Assembly: GCA_944350445.1 (NCBI GenBank)
Contig: CALVOW010000018.1
Location: 1 to 33,692, forward strand
Length of the DNA stretch: 33,692 bases
Source: an uncultured Bacilli bacterium
GTDB taxonomy: Bacteria > Bacillota_I > Bacilli_A > RF39 > UBA660
Direction of reading: 5' to 3'
The first letter of the stretch is position 1; each line of letters opens with the position of its first letter. Below, piece by piece: positions 16,686 to 24,078 of this stretch. The position numbers were made by a program, and so were the translations under genes. The notes beneath the pieces were generated by a model. It worked only from the letters and a program-made list of their open reading frames with translations. It was not told the origin of the DNA and ran no database searches.

Positions 16686-17680
16686 TGAGTTTTAAGTATA
16701 AAAATGTTTATATAAAAGATGTTTCAACCGTGGTTGGTCCATATGAGAATGAGGGACCACTTGCTAAACGTTTTGATAGGCATTATGATGATATGTATTT
16801 TGAAACGGATAGTGTAGAAAGTGCTGAGATTAAAATAATGGAAGATAGTGTTGATTTGGTTTTAAAAAAAGCTAATCTTGAAAAAAGTGATATTGATTTA
16901 TTTATAGCCGGTGATCTTCAAAATCAAATTGCTGCTAGTTCTTATACAGCTTTAAAAGTTGGACAACCTTTTTTAGGTATTTATAGTGCTTGTGCAACTA
17001 ATACCGAAGGCTTAATTATTGCCTCTAATTTTCTTGAAAGTAAAACTGTTGATAATGTTATTGTTAGTGTTTCAAGTCATAATATGGTTTCAGAAAAACA
17101 ATTTCGTAATCCAACCGAATATGGTTCTCCTAAACCATCAACGGCCACCTTTACAGCAACGGGAGGAGCCAGTTGTCTTTTAACTAATAACAAAAGTAAA
17201 GTCCGAATTGAAAGTTCAACGATTGGAATACCAGTTGACTATGAGCAAAATGATGCTTTACATATGGGAGCTTGTATGGCCCCAGCCGCAGCTAATACAA
17301 TTAATAAACATTTAAGTGATTTAGATCGAACAATTGCTGATTATGATTTGATTTTAACCGGGGATTTAGGAGTTTATGGGAAAGAAATATTAATTGATTT
17401 TATGAAAACCGAATATGGAATTGATATTAAAGAAAAATATAATGACTGTGGAGTTATGTTGTATGATTTAGAGCATCAAAAAGAAGTTCAAGCCGGTGGA
17501 TCGGGACCAGTTTGTAGTGCCTTAGTTGTTTATAGTGATATAATTCGAAAACTGGCTAATAAAGAATTAAAAAGAGTTTTATATGTAGCAACGGGAGCTC
17601 TTTTTAATCCAACTTTGGTTTTTCAAAAGAAAAATATTTTAAGTATAGCTCATGCTGTTAGTTTGGAGAGTGTTGAATGA
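16685..17680 (+). CDS. spoVAD: Stage V sporulation protein AD (thiolase fold)
   Basis: 331 aa from ATG 16685, which overlaps the SpoVAC stop (TGATG) and sits behind GGGAGGTGC. Thiolase-fold protein; SpoVAD binds dipicolinic acid and sits with the SpoVA channel. Signature stretches: LFIAGDLQNQIAASSY, FLGIYSACATNTEGLI, GGASCLLTNN, DLILTGDLGVYG and AGGSGPVCSALVVYSDI. Length and motifs are normal for the family, and the neighbours on both sides are SpoVAC and SpoVAE. Confidence 0.95.
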   Translation: MSFKYKNVYIKDVSTVVGPYENEGPLAKRFDRHYDDMYFETDSVESAEIKIMEDSVDLVLKKANLEKSDIDLFIAGDLQNQIAASSYTALKVGQPFLGIYSACATNTEGLIIASNFLESKTVDNVIVSVSSHNMVSEKQFRNPTEYGSPKPSTATFTATGGASCLLTNNKSKVRIESSTIGIPVDYEQNDALHMGACMAPAAANTINKHLSDLDRTIADYDLILTGDLGVYGKEILIDFMKTEYGIDIKEKYNDCGVMLYDLEHQKEVQAGGSGPVCSALVVYSDIIRKLANKELKRVLYVATGALFNPTLVFQKKNILSIAHAVSLESVE

Positions 17681-18027
17681 TATATATATATTCCTTTTTA
17701 TTTACAGGTTTTGTTTGTTTAATTGGACAATTAATTCTTGATAATACCAAATTAACTCCCGGACACATTACAAGTATCTTTGTAGTTGTTGGATCGGCTC
17801 TTGATATTTTTAATATTTATGATTTAATTGTTGCTCATGTTGGAGGTGGTGCCTTAGTACCTATTACTTCGTTTGGACATTTATTAATCCATGGAGGTAT
17901 GGTAGGAGCTACCGAAAACGGATTTATCGGTCTTGCAATGGGAATGTTTGATCTAACAGCCTCAGGTATTACATCAGCTATTTTCTTTGCCTTTATCTTT
18001 TCTTTGTTTTTTAAACCTAGAGATTAA
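17677..18027 (+). CDS. spoVAE: Stage V sporulation protein AE (SpoVAEb type)
   Basis: 116 aa hydrophobic protein with about four membrane helices. Family segments: LIGQLILDNTKLTPGHITS, the central VGGGALVPITSFGHLLIHG, and a C-terminal DLTASGITSAIFFAFI. It overlaps the end of SpoVAD by an ATGA junction, and the operon ends in a strong terminator directly after its stop. Third member of the dipicolinate channel operon; SpoVAA, AB and AF are not present here. Confidence 0.92.
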   Translation: MIYIYSFLFTGFVCLIGQLILDNTKLTPGHITSIFVVVGSALDIFNIYDLIVAHVGGGALVPITSFGHLLIHGGMVGATENGFIGLAMGMFDLTASGITSAIFFAFIFSLFFKPRD

Positions 18028-18052
18028 TACAAGAGTTTCTTGTATTTTTTTT
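18026..18052 (+). terminator. Terminator of the spoVA operon
   Basis: Nine-base-pair stem AATACAAGA / TCTTGTATT with a 3-nt loop and a T tract. Confidence 0.85.
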
Positions 18053-18088
18053 AAAATTTGTTAAAATAAATACGAAGGAAGTGATAAA

Positions 18089-18556
18089 TTGGGAAAAGTA
18101 ATGCCTAAAAATGAAGATGAAGTATTAACTTCAATTGTATTAATTACCCGTTATATTGAATCTGGTTTAGAAAAATCTTATAATAGAATTGGGGAATTTA
18201 GTTTTAATATTATTGAAGGAAATGTTTTTTTATTTATTGAAGCTTTAAATGGAAATATTGAAAATAAAATTAATTTAAATATCGATAGATTGGATTTACC
18301 TAAGTTATATATGCTTTTATATACGACTATAAAAAATAAATATTTAGAAAGTAAATTTGAAACTATAAATATGCAAGAAATAATTGATTTAACCAATCCT
18401 AGTAATTCCTTTTTATCTTTAAATATTGGTGATATTCATAGAAATAGAATTAAAATAGAGTTAAAAGATTTAGGCTTTGAAAAAGAAGTAATTGAAGCTA
18501 TAAAAGCTGATTGGCTAGAATTAGTTGAGGCAAAAAAATCAAGTAAATCTTTATAG
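18089..18556 (+). CDS. Hypothetical protein, 155 aa
   Basis: I do not recognise this protein. The likely start is TTG 18089 behind GAAGGAAGTG; an ATG at 18101 is an alternative. It is soluble, helical and acidic, with an N-terminal helical segment (DEVLTSIVLITRYIE) and a C-terminal Lys/Glu helix. It lies alone between the spoVA terminator and the convergent carboxypeptidase gene, only two bases from that gene's end. Its place among sporulation genes is suggestive but does not define a role. Confidence 0.6.
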   Translation: MGKVMPKNEDEVLTSIVLITRYIESGLEKSYNRIGEFSFNIIEGNVFLFIEALNGNIENKINLNIDRLDLPKLYMLLYTTIKNKYLESKFETINMQEIIDLTNPSNSFLSLNIGDIHRNRIKIELKDLGFEKEVIEAIKADWLELVEAKKSSKSL

Positions 18557-18558
18557 GT

Positions 18559-19380
18559 TTACTCGATTTTATTTTCTAAAAATTCATAGTAATATTCTTC
18601 ATAGGTAATATTATTTTCTTTTATATAAGTTGCAATTTCTATTCCTACATAGCGATAATGCCATGGTTCATACATGTAACCAGTTATATCAACTTTATCT
18701 TTTGGATATCTTAAAATAAACCCATATTTATAAGCATTTTCCATCATCCAGGTAAATTCTTTAGTATTTTCAAAATTCATATAACTAGTTTCTATATTAT
18801 CAATGTCAACTGCTAGTCCTGTATGATGTTCAGAAAAACCAGGTCTAGCCGAATAAGTATCAGCATTGTTAACTCCATCTTTTTTAACATAATTATTATA
18901 GAGATTTTCTTGATATTCATAAGTACGATAAGTAGAAATTGCTCGAATATTATATCCTTGGCTATTGGCATCTCTTGCCATTTTCGTAAATGCTAACATA
19001 CAATTTTTTTCTAAATACATGTTTTCCTTAGCAAATTCTTCTACTTTTACTAAATTAGCAACTTGAAAATGCTCTCCTACATAGCGATATTTATTTACAA
19101 GCATATATAGATTAAAATCTAAAACTTCTTTAGTATTGGTATAAAAACTATTATCAAGACCAATATTTACTCTTAAAACAACATCTTTAGCTTCTGAGTT
19201 ACTATTATTTTTTTGATAATTTTCATATCTTGTTTGATAATCTTTTTTATAAAAACTAAAAATTTCATAAGGATTTTCTTCTTTGTTGGTAACTTTTTGA
19301 ATTTTTTTATTCTCTTTTAATAGACATAAAATACTTACTATAATAATAAGACTTATTAATATATAAATTCCTTTTTTCAT
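18559..19380 (-). CDS. D-alanyl-D-alanine carboxypeptidase, VanY/M15B type
   Basis: 273 aa. An N-terminal membrane helix (residues about 4-20, YILISLIIIVSILCLL) anchors the protein outside the cell. The M15B zinc site is complete: SARPGFSEHHTGLAVDID supplies His and Asp, and EPWHYRYVG supplies the catalytic Glu/His pair near the C terminus. The enzyme trims terminal D-Ala from peptidoglycan stem peptides. It could contribute to vegetative wall or spore cortex structure; no VanS/VanR or ligase genes are nearby, so vancomycin resistance is not implied. Start ATG 19380 follows AAAGGTGAAAT on the minus strand. Confidence 0.88.
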   Translation of the reverse strand: MKKGIYILISLIIIVSILCLLKENKKIQKVTNKEENPYEIFSFYKKDYQTRYENYQKNNSNSEAKDVVLRVNIGLDNSFYTNTKEVLDFNLYMLVNKYRYVGEHFQVANLVKVEEFAKENMYLEKNCMLAFTKMARDANSQGYNIRAISTYRTYEYQENLYNNYVKKDGVNNADTYSARPGFSEHHTGLAVDIDNIETSYMNFENTKEFTWMMENAYKYGFILRYPKDKVDITGYMYEPWHYRYVGIEIATYIKENNITYEEYYYEFLENKIE

Positions 19381-19502
19381 ATTTCACCTTTTTATTACTA
19401 TATTATATTATAAATTTGTCTAAAAAATAAATAATTTGTTTAAATATACAAATTTTTTAAATATTTTTTTGTGTTATAATAAACTAATAGAAAGGAATAT
19501 TT

Positions 19503-20294
19503 ATGGCAGAGTTTTTATATAAAAAATCATTAGGACAAAATTTTTTACAAGATAAAAATATTTTAAAAAGAATTATTGAAGTCAGTAATATAAGTGGTAA
19601 TTCTTTAACAATTGAAGTAGGACCTGGAAGTGGTAATTTAACCAAAGAAATTGCCAGTGTTTCTAAGAAGGTTTTATGTTATGAAATAGATGATCGCTTA
19701 GAGAGTGTTTTAGATGTTAATTTAATTGATTATCATAATGTTGATATTATCTTTGCTGATTTTTTAAAACGCGATATTTTAAAAGATATTTTAAATTATG
19801 AATTTGATTCTTTGTATTTTGTTGCTAATTTACCTTATTATATCACAACGCCAATTATTGAAAAATTAATTAAGGCAAATTTAAATTTTAAACATATTAC
19901 GGTAATGGTTCAAAAAGAAGTAGGGGAAAGATTTAATGCTAAACCTGGAATGAAAGAATATAATTCTCTAACGGTTTATTTAAATTATTATTTTGACTTA
20001 AAGAAAGAATTTATTGTTTCTAGAAATGCTTTTAAACCTAAACCAAATGTTGATAGTATGGTTATTTCTTTAACTAACAAAGAAAATAAATTATATTTAA
20101 AAAATAAAGACCACTTTGAAACATTGGTTCGTGATTCTTTTAAATTTAAACGGAAAAATTTAAAAAATAATTTAAAAAATTATGATTTAGCTATTGTTTT
20201 AAAAGTTTTAGAAAAATATAATTATGATCTTACGGTAAGAGCTGAAGAGTTACCCCTTGAATTTTTTGTTGAATTATCTAATAGTCTAAATTAA
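19503..20294 (+). CDS. rsmA: 16S rRNA dimethyladenosine transferase (KsgA/RsmA)
   Basis: 263 aa, standard size. Motifs: KSLGQNFLQDKNI at the N terminus, SAM-binding TIEVGPGSGNLTKEI, and the active site VANLPYYITTPII, which is the N-L-P-Y adenine N6-methylation signature. The C-terminal helical domain contains FKFKRKNLKNNL. The enzyme dimethylates the two adjacent adenines in the 16S helix 45 loop. A TATAAT at 19475-19480 and AGAAAGGAATATTT precede the start. It leads the ksgA-yabG-veg group. Confidence 0.95.
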   Translation: MAEFLYKKSLGQNFLQDKNILKRIIEVSNISGNSLTIEVGPGSGNLTKEIASVSKKVLCYEIDDRLESVLDVNLIDYHNVDIIFADFLKRDILKDILNYEFDSLYFVANLPYYITTPIIEKLIKANLNFKHITVMVQKEVGERFNAKPGMKEYNSLTVYLNYYFDLKKEFIVSRNAFKPKPNVDSMVISLTNKENKLYLKNKDHFETLVRDSFKFKRKNLKNNLKNYDLAIVLKVLEKYNYDLTVRAEELPLEFFVELSNSLN

Positions 20295-20328
20295 ATTATT
20301 TGGCATATAATTTTTTGGAGATGATTAT

Positions 20329-21105
20329 ATGCCATTTAATATAGGTGATCTGGTTACAAGAAATTCTTATAATAATGATACAGTTTTTAAAATAATTGAT
20401 ATTGATTCAGGTATTGCTATTTTAAAAGGGGTAAATATTCGTTTATTTGCTGATAGTGATATTTCGGATTTAAAGAAAGTTGAAGTTAACAATGATATTA
20501 ATGATGATAAAGTGTTTTTAGATAGATTTCAAATTGATCTAAATCGGAATGAATTTTTTTATTTACCGGGAAAAGTAGTTCATATAGATGGTGATGAAGA
20601 ATATTTAGAACGTTGTATGGATTTTTATAAAAAAGTTCATGTAAAAGCTATTGGTATTCGTATTAAAGAAGATGAAATTAGTTCTAATATTAAACATTTA
20701 TTAGAAGAATATAATCCCGATATTTTAGTAATTACAGGTCATGATGCTTATTATAAAAAACTTGGTAGTGAAGATGATAATAACAATTATAAAAATACGA
20801 CCAATTTTATTAAGGCTGTAAAAGAGGCGAGAAAATTAGAGTCTCATGATAAATTAATTATTATTGCTGGCGCTTGTCAATCTAATTATGAGGAGTTAAT
20901 TAAAGCAGGAGCGAATTTTGCATCTAGTCCCAAAAGAATTAATATTCATGCCTTAGATCCAGCAATTATTGCTTCAAGTATTGCTTTAAGTGATAAATTT
21001 AAACAAATTGATTTAATTGGCATTTTAGAAAAAACGAAATATGGAGCCAAAGGAATCGGGGGAATTATCACCAATGGTACCATGTATGTGGGGTATCCAA
21101 GATGA
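20329..21105 (+). CDS. yabG: Sporulation-specific protease YabG
   Basis: 258 aa. The opening FNIGDLVTRNSYNNDTVFKI, the phrase AILKGVNIRLFADS and the C-terminal GAKGIGGIITNGTMYVGYPR are typical of YabG. YabG is a mother-cell cysteine-type protease that processes coat proteins late in sporulation. The ksgA-yabG-veg order is as in Bacillus subtilis, which supports the call strongly. TGGCATATAAT about 25 bp upstream resembles a sigma-K -10 box (CATANNNT), in keeping with late mother-cell expression, but the fit is only suggestive. ATG 20329 follows TGGAGATGAT. Confidence 0.93.
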   Translation: MPFNIGDLVTRNSYNNDTVFKIIDIDSGIAILKGVNIRLFADSDISDLKKVEVNNDINDDKVFLDRFQIDLNRNEFFYLPGKVVHIDGDEEYLERCMDFYKKVHVKAIGIRIKEDEISSNIKHLLEEYNPDILVITGHDAYYKKLGSEDDNNNYKNTTNFIKAVKEARKLESHDKLIIIAGACQSNYEELIKAGANFASSPKRINIHALDPAIIASSIALSDKFKQIDLIGILEKTKYGAKGIGGIITNGTMYVGYPR

Positions 21106-21323
21106 TTTCGAAAATTAAAAGTGAATTAGAAAAAAAGAAAGGCGAAAAACTGCATTTTCGTTTTAATGGGGCGAGAAATCAAATTGAAGAGTTTGATGGC
21201 GAGATTCAAAATACTTATAATTTTATTTTTACTATTAAAACATTAGGAGATACTTCAAGAATTAAATCTTTTACTTATAGTGATGTATTAATAGATAATT
21301 TAGAAATAATTGATAATGAATAA
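21102..21323 (+). CDS. veg: Veg family protein
   Basis: 73 aa, overlapping the yabG stop by an ATGA junction. The family pattern is visible: an N-terminal I-K-S-E-L helix, GEKLHFRFNGARNQ, EEFDGEIQNTYNFIFTIK and SRIKSFTYSDVL. Veg is a small DNA/RNA-associated protein that in Bacillus influences biofilm matrix gene expression and spore outgrowth; its molecular role is still poorly defined. A strong bidirectional terminator follows directly. Confidence 0.9.
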   Translation: MISKIKSELEKKKGEKLHFRFNGARNQIEEFDGEIQNTYNFIFTIKTLGDTSRIKSFTYSDVLIDNLEIIDNE

Positions 21324-21503
21324 AAAGCTATTTTAGAGATTTTCCTAAAATAACTTTTTAATTAACTTTTTTTTCAAAAAAATCTATTATGTAATATAAA
21401 ATACTGGAAATAACCATTAATAAAAAGACCGATGTAATTACTAAATTAATATTAAATACTTGTGATCCATACATAATTAAATAACCAATTCCAACTTTTG
21501 AGA
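21318..21503. repeat. Left 186-bp direct repeat flanking the island
   Basis: Aligned without gaps to 27155-27340 (constant offset 5837), with differences only at 21328 (C versus T) and 21494 (A versus G). It contains the terminator and the last about 45 codons of an ABC permease gene. Past 21503 the two copies remain related for about 40 bp but with many mismatches, and then diverge completely. Confidence 0.95.
21322..21359. terminator. Bidirectional terminator after veg (left copy)
   Basis: AAAAAGCTATTTTAG / CTAAAATAACTTTTT, 15-bp stem with one C-A mismatch; the right-hand copy pairs perfectly. Confidence 0.85.
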
Positions 21504-21541
21504 CGAAGAATTTTTCCATAATAATGCCGATGTAACACATA
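21361..21541 (-). pseudogene. Truncated ABC permease C-terminus
   Basis: The minus-strand frame encodes about 60 residues matching the C terminus of the permease at 27195-27983: from SKVGIGYLIMYGSQVF onward the protein is the same as the intact copy. The preceding residues (IGIIMEKFFV) correspond to IGVIMGELLV in the intact gene but at lower identity, and homology ends at about 21541. No N-terminal part remains, so this is a remnant, and its change in similarity at 21494-21504 marks a recombination junction. Confidence 0.85.
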
Positions 21542-21776
21542 TAGGTAAAATTAAAAGCATTTTAGTAAAGAATTTGCTAGAAAAGGATTAAATAATCAAA
21601 GAAATAAATTGACTTTTTTATAATAGTAAAAATATTTTAATATTTCTTATGGACATTTAAAGAGAAAAAAAGTTTAATAAGTCATTTATCTTAAATGTCA
21701 TTAGAAATACTTTAAAAAGATATTGATAATCCATTTGATTTTTTGTAATATTTGTTATATATCTCAAAATTATATA

Positions 21777-21953
21777 CTAAAGAATAATTTTATGACTTTC
21801 TGAGATTTTACAAGTACTTTTAGTGGGTCTAGAAGTGACTTCTAACTTTTCAGTTTCGTGATTTGGTTTAACAGTCATAGTATTACAAATTTCAACAGCA
21901 GATAATGCAGATATTAAACCAACTTTATTAGGATTTTTTTCGAGTTCATTCAT
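21777..21953 (-). CDS. Small ORF, 58 aa, possibly the 3' part of a frameshifted gene
   Basis: The ORF begins with ATG at 21953, overlapping the stop codon of the 117-aa frame (ATGA junction). It opens MNELEKNPNKVGLISALSAV and ends ESHKIIL. Reading a one-base shift just upstream would join the two frames into one protein of about 175 residues, so this may be one broken gene rather than a coupled pair. I do not recognise either part. The region 21542-21776 between it and the permease remnant has no gene I can support. Confidence 0.4.
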   Translation of the reverse strand: MNELEKNPNKVGLISALSAVEICNTMTVKPNHETEKLEVTSRPTKSTCKISESHKIIL

Positions 21954-22303
21954 AACAATTTCATTTTATCTATTTTTCCAAAATTAAGATAAATCGTTTC
22001 TACATTATTACTTTTGATATAGTTATCAATATGGTTACATAATATTTCAGTTTCCTTTTGAGCAAACTTATCAAAATCAACTAATTTAACATCATTTTGG
22101 ATAAGATAATACAGAAAATGACGATAGTTACATAAATTTAGAGAATAACCGTTAATAATCATTCTGTCGAAAGTTTCTAAAACCCCATTGATTTTTTCTT
22201 TATTTTGTTCTATTATATTTATTGCAAACCTCCCTAAGTAGTTATGCATATTTGTAAACATGGAACAAAGAAATAAAACTGAGGTTCCGATATTTGGTAG
22301 CAT
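21950..22303 (-). pseudogene. Unknown 117-aa ORF, possibly the 5' part of a frameshifted gene
   Basis: The frame is open from 22303; the more likely start is one of the internal methionines (MFTNMHNYLG). The translation is soluble and helical (NKEKINGVLETFDRMII; KFAQKETEILCNHIDNYIK). It ends GKIDKMKLL and is followed at once by the overlapping 58-aa frame. No family recognised. Its orientation, opposite to the radical SAM operon and between a permease remnant and that operon, fits debris carried in with the island. If not broken, the two ORFs would be a translationally coupled pair. Confidence 0.35.
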
Positions 22304-22416
22304 AGACTACATTACGGCATAGACCGTTTATTTATTTTAGATTGTGCGTTAGAGCACGTAACAGTTATTATACTGTTTTGGCAAACTATTTCAAGAGGAG
22401 GTTTGCTTTTTATTTT
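22224..22416 (+). promoter_or_regulatory. Cluster of inverted repeats with alternative pairings, ending in a terminator-like hairpin
   Basis: Short dyads in order: ACGG/CCGT (22314-22327), GTGC/GCAC (22344-22357), AACAGT/ACTGTT (22360-22377), and GCAAAC/GTTTGC (22381-22406) followed by TTTTTATTTT. The 3' arm lies in GGAGGTTTGC (22397-22406), which is also perfectly complementary to GCAAACCTCC at 22224-22233, so two mutually exclusive pairings are possible. It precedes the RlmA-type gene, but the best promoter for that gene lies downstream of the hairpin. Confidence 0.35.
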
Positions 22417-22434
22417 AGAAATTTAATTGTTAGG

Positions 22435-22464
22435 TTGCGGACAACGTCTGCCGTATGTTATAAT
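22435..22464 (+). promoter_or_regulatory. Promoter of the methyltransferase / radical SAM operon
   Basis: TTGCGG (22435-22440), 18-nt spacer, TATAAT (22459-22464), 25 bp before the start codon at 22490. The spacer is unusually GC-rich for this genome and contains an imperfect dyad around ACGT (about 22438-22455). Confidence 0.6.
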
Positions 22465-22489
22465 ATTTAACAAATGGAGGAAAAATTGT

Positions 22490-23332
22490 ATGAAAAAAAT
22501 TGATTATGCAAAACAAAATTTAAATGATATTCATACAATAATTTCTTGTCCTTTTTGCTTTGCATCTGTTGTTATTAAAAATAATAGTATAATATGTTCT
22601 AATAATCATACATTTGATATTTCGAAAAAAGGGACGGTAATTTTTTATAGAACTTCTAAACTTAAAAAAAATAAAATATATGACAACAATTTATTTATAA
22701 ATAGAAGAAAATTTATTAATTGTGGTTTTTATGATGAACTTCATTCTGAGATAAGTAAAATAATTGCTCAATACAATGCAAAAACAATTTTAGATATGGG
22801 ATCGGGAGAAGGTACTCACGATATAAAAATTATTAAGCGATTAAATAATAAATCAATTAAGTTAATTGGCCTTGATTTAGCCAAAGATGGTATTGATTTA
22901 GCTAATGATTTTATTAGTAATAACTATATAGGGATAGTTGGGGATTTAAATCAATTGCCATTTAAGGATAATACCATAGATTTAATTTTAAATATTTTGT
23001 CTCCCGCTAATGAAAAAGAAATGTCAAGAGTTTTAAAAAGAGAAGGGATTATAATAAAAATTACTCCAAAAACTGAATATTTATGTGAATTACGTAAAGC
23101 ATTGAAAATTAAAAATTATGAAAATGAATCAATAATTAACAATAATATCAAAGAAAAATATGATGTTTTGATAAAAAAAGAAATTATAAATACCTATTCA
23201 ATTGACAATGAGAATTTAAAATATTTGATTAACATGACACCATTAATGAATAATATTAATGATATTCCTAATATTAAATCAATAACGATTGCTTTAAATA
23301 TTTATGTTTTGAGGATAAAGAATGAAGAATAA
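22490..23332 (+). CDS. RlmA-type zinc-finger SAM methyltransferase (23S rRNA guanine-N1 family)
   Basis: 280 aa from ATG 22490, which follows ATGGAGGAAAAATTGT; the longer frame from 22427 would run through the promoter. The N-terminal zinc finger has C20, C23, C36 and H40, the same spacing as Escherichia coli RlmA, followed by FDISKKGTVIFY as in that family. The SAM-binding domain begins with ILDMGSGEGTHD near residue 100, then a GLDLAKDGI acidic loop, and LILNILSPANEKEMSRVLKR. RlmA enzymes methylate N1 of a guanine in 23S helix 35; the TlrB subgroup gives resistance to some macrolides. In this operon it may protect the ribosome or modify a peptide; neither is shown. It overlaps the next gene by 11 bp. 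Confidence 0.8.
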   Translation: MKKIDYAKQNLNDIHTIISCPFCFASVVIKNNSIICSNNHTFDISKKGTVIFYRTSKLKKNKIYDNNLFINRRKFINCGFYDELHSEISKIIAQYNAKTILDMGSGEGTHDIKIIKRLNNKSIKLIGLDLAKDGIDLANDFISNNYIGIVGDLNQLPFKDNTIDLILNILSPANEKEMSRVLKREGIIIKITPKTEYLCELRKALKIKNYENESIINNNIKEKYDVLIKKEIINTYSIDNENLKYLINMTPLMNNINDIPNIKSITIALNIYVLRIKNEE

Positions 23333-24077
23333 TTATAATTATTATATTAAGCATATGTATAATAATCCAGAATTATATATATATGAGTTTAAAAATTACA
23401 AAGATGATATTTACTTTTGGCTTAAAATAGTCAATAATTATAAACCTAAAACAATACTTGAAATTGGAATTGGTAATGGAAGAATAATTGATTTATTACA
23501 TGGAATGGTAAAAAAATATGATGGAATAGATTTCTCAAAAGCAATTATAAACTATTGTAAGAATAGATTTTCCTATGATAATGTTCATTTATATCATTAT
23601 GATTTAAAAAAATGCAAATTAGATATGATATATGATTTAATTATATTACCATTTAATGTTCTAAATAATTTTTATAGTTGCGAAGATTTAGAGGAAGCTT
23701 TTAATAGTATTAAAAAGTTAAGCAATAAAAATACTATTATTGTAATAGATACAATAATGCCACAAATTGGTGATTTGATGAATACCGAAGAATTTATTCA
23801 CACTAATACTTTCCAATTTCATGAACAACAGGTTGAAGTTTATGAAAATAAGGTGTTTGACTGGATTAATTCAACTTGTATTTACAGAAAAAAATATGTA
23901 ATTAATAATAGAGTTATACATGAAAAAGTATTACCAAATAGGATTTTTTTTCATCAAGAATTATTATTGTTAATTGAGCATTATGGATTTAAAATTATCA
24001 ATCAATATGGTGATTATAATTTTGAATCAATTTCTAAGACATGCAGAAAACAAATTATGATTATAAGGAGGAAATAG
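23322..24077 (+). CDS. Class I SAM-dependent methyltransferase
   Basis: 251 aa. Motif I is TILEIGIGNGRIIDLL near residue 45, the acidic loop is YDGIDFSKAIINYC, and a motif IV-like YDLIILPFNVLNNF follows near residue 103. A C-terminal beta extension (WINSTCIYRKKYVINNR) resembles the substrate-binding lobe of small-molecule N- or O-methyltransferases. The substrate is unknown; the close packing between the RlmA-type gene (11-bp overlap) and the radical SAM gene (1-bp gap) points to a shared pathway, possibly tailoring of the same peptide. Confidence 0.75.
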   Translation: MKNNYNYYIKHMYNNPELYIYEFKNYKDDIYFWLKIVNNYKPKTILEIGIGNGRIIDLLHGMVKKYDGIDFSKAIINYCKNRFSYDNVHLYHYDLKKCKLDMIYDLIILPFNVLNNFYSCEDLEEAFNSIKKLSNKNTIIVIDTIMPQIGDLMNTEEFIHTNTFQFHEQQVEVYENKVFDWINSTCIYRKKYVINNRVIHEKVLPNRIFFHQELLLLIEHYGFKIINQYGDYNFESISKTCRKQIMIIRRK

Positions 24078-24078
24078 T

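Noticed and set aside
18559-19380. Vancomycin resistance locus suggested by VanY-type and VanW-type genes
   Set aside because: They are about 10 kb apart, and no VanH/VanA/VanX or VanS/VanR genes are present; both families are common in ordinary wall metabolism.
22427-22489. Upstream start of the RlmA-type gene at TTG 22427
   Set aside because: It would place the -35 and -10 boxes within the coding region; ATG 22490 has a good ribosome site and gives the normal distance to the zinc finger.
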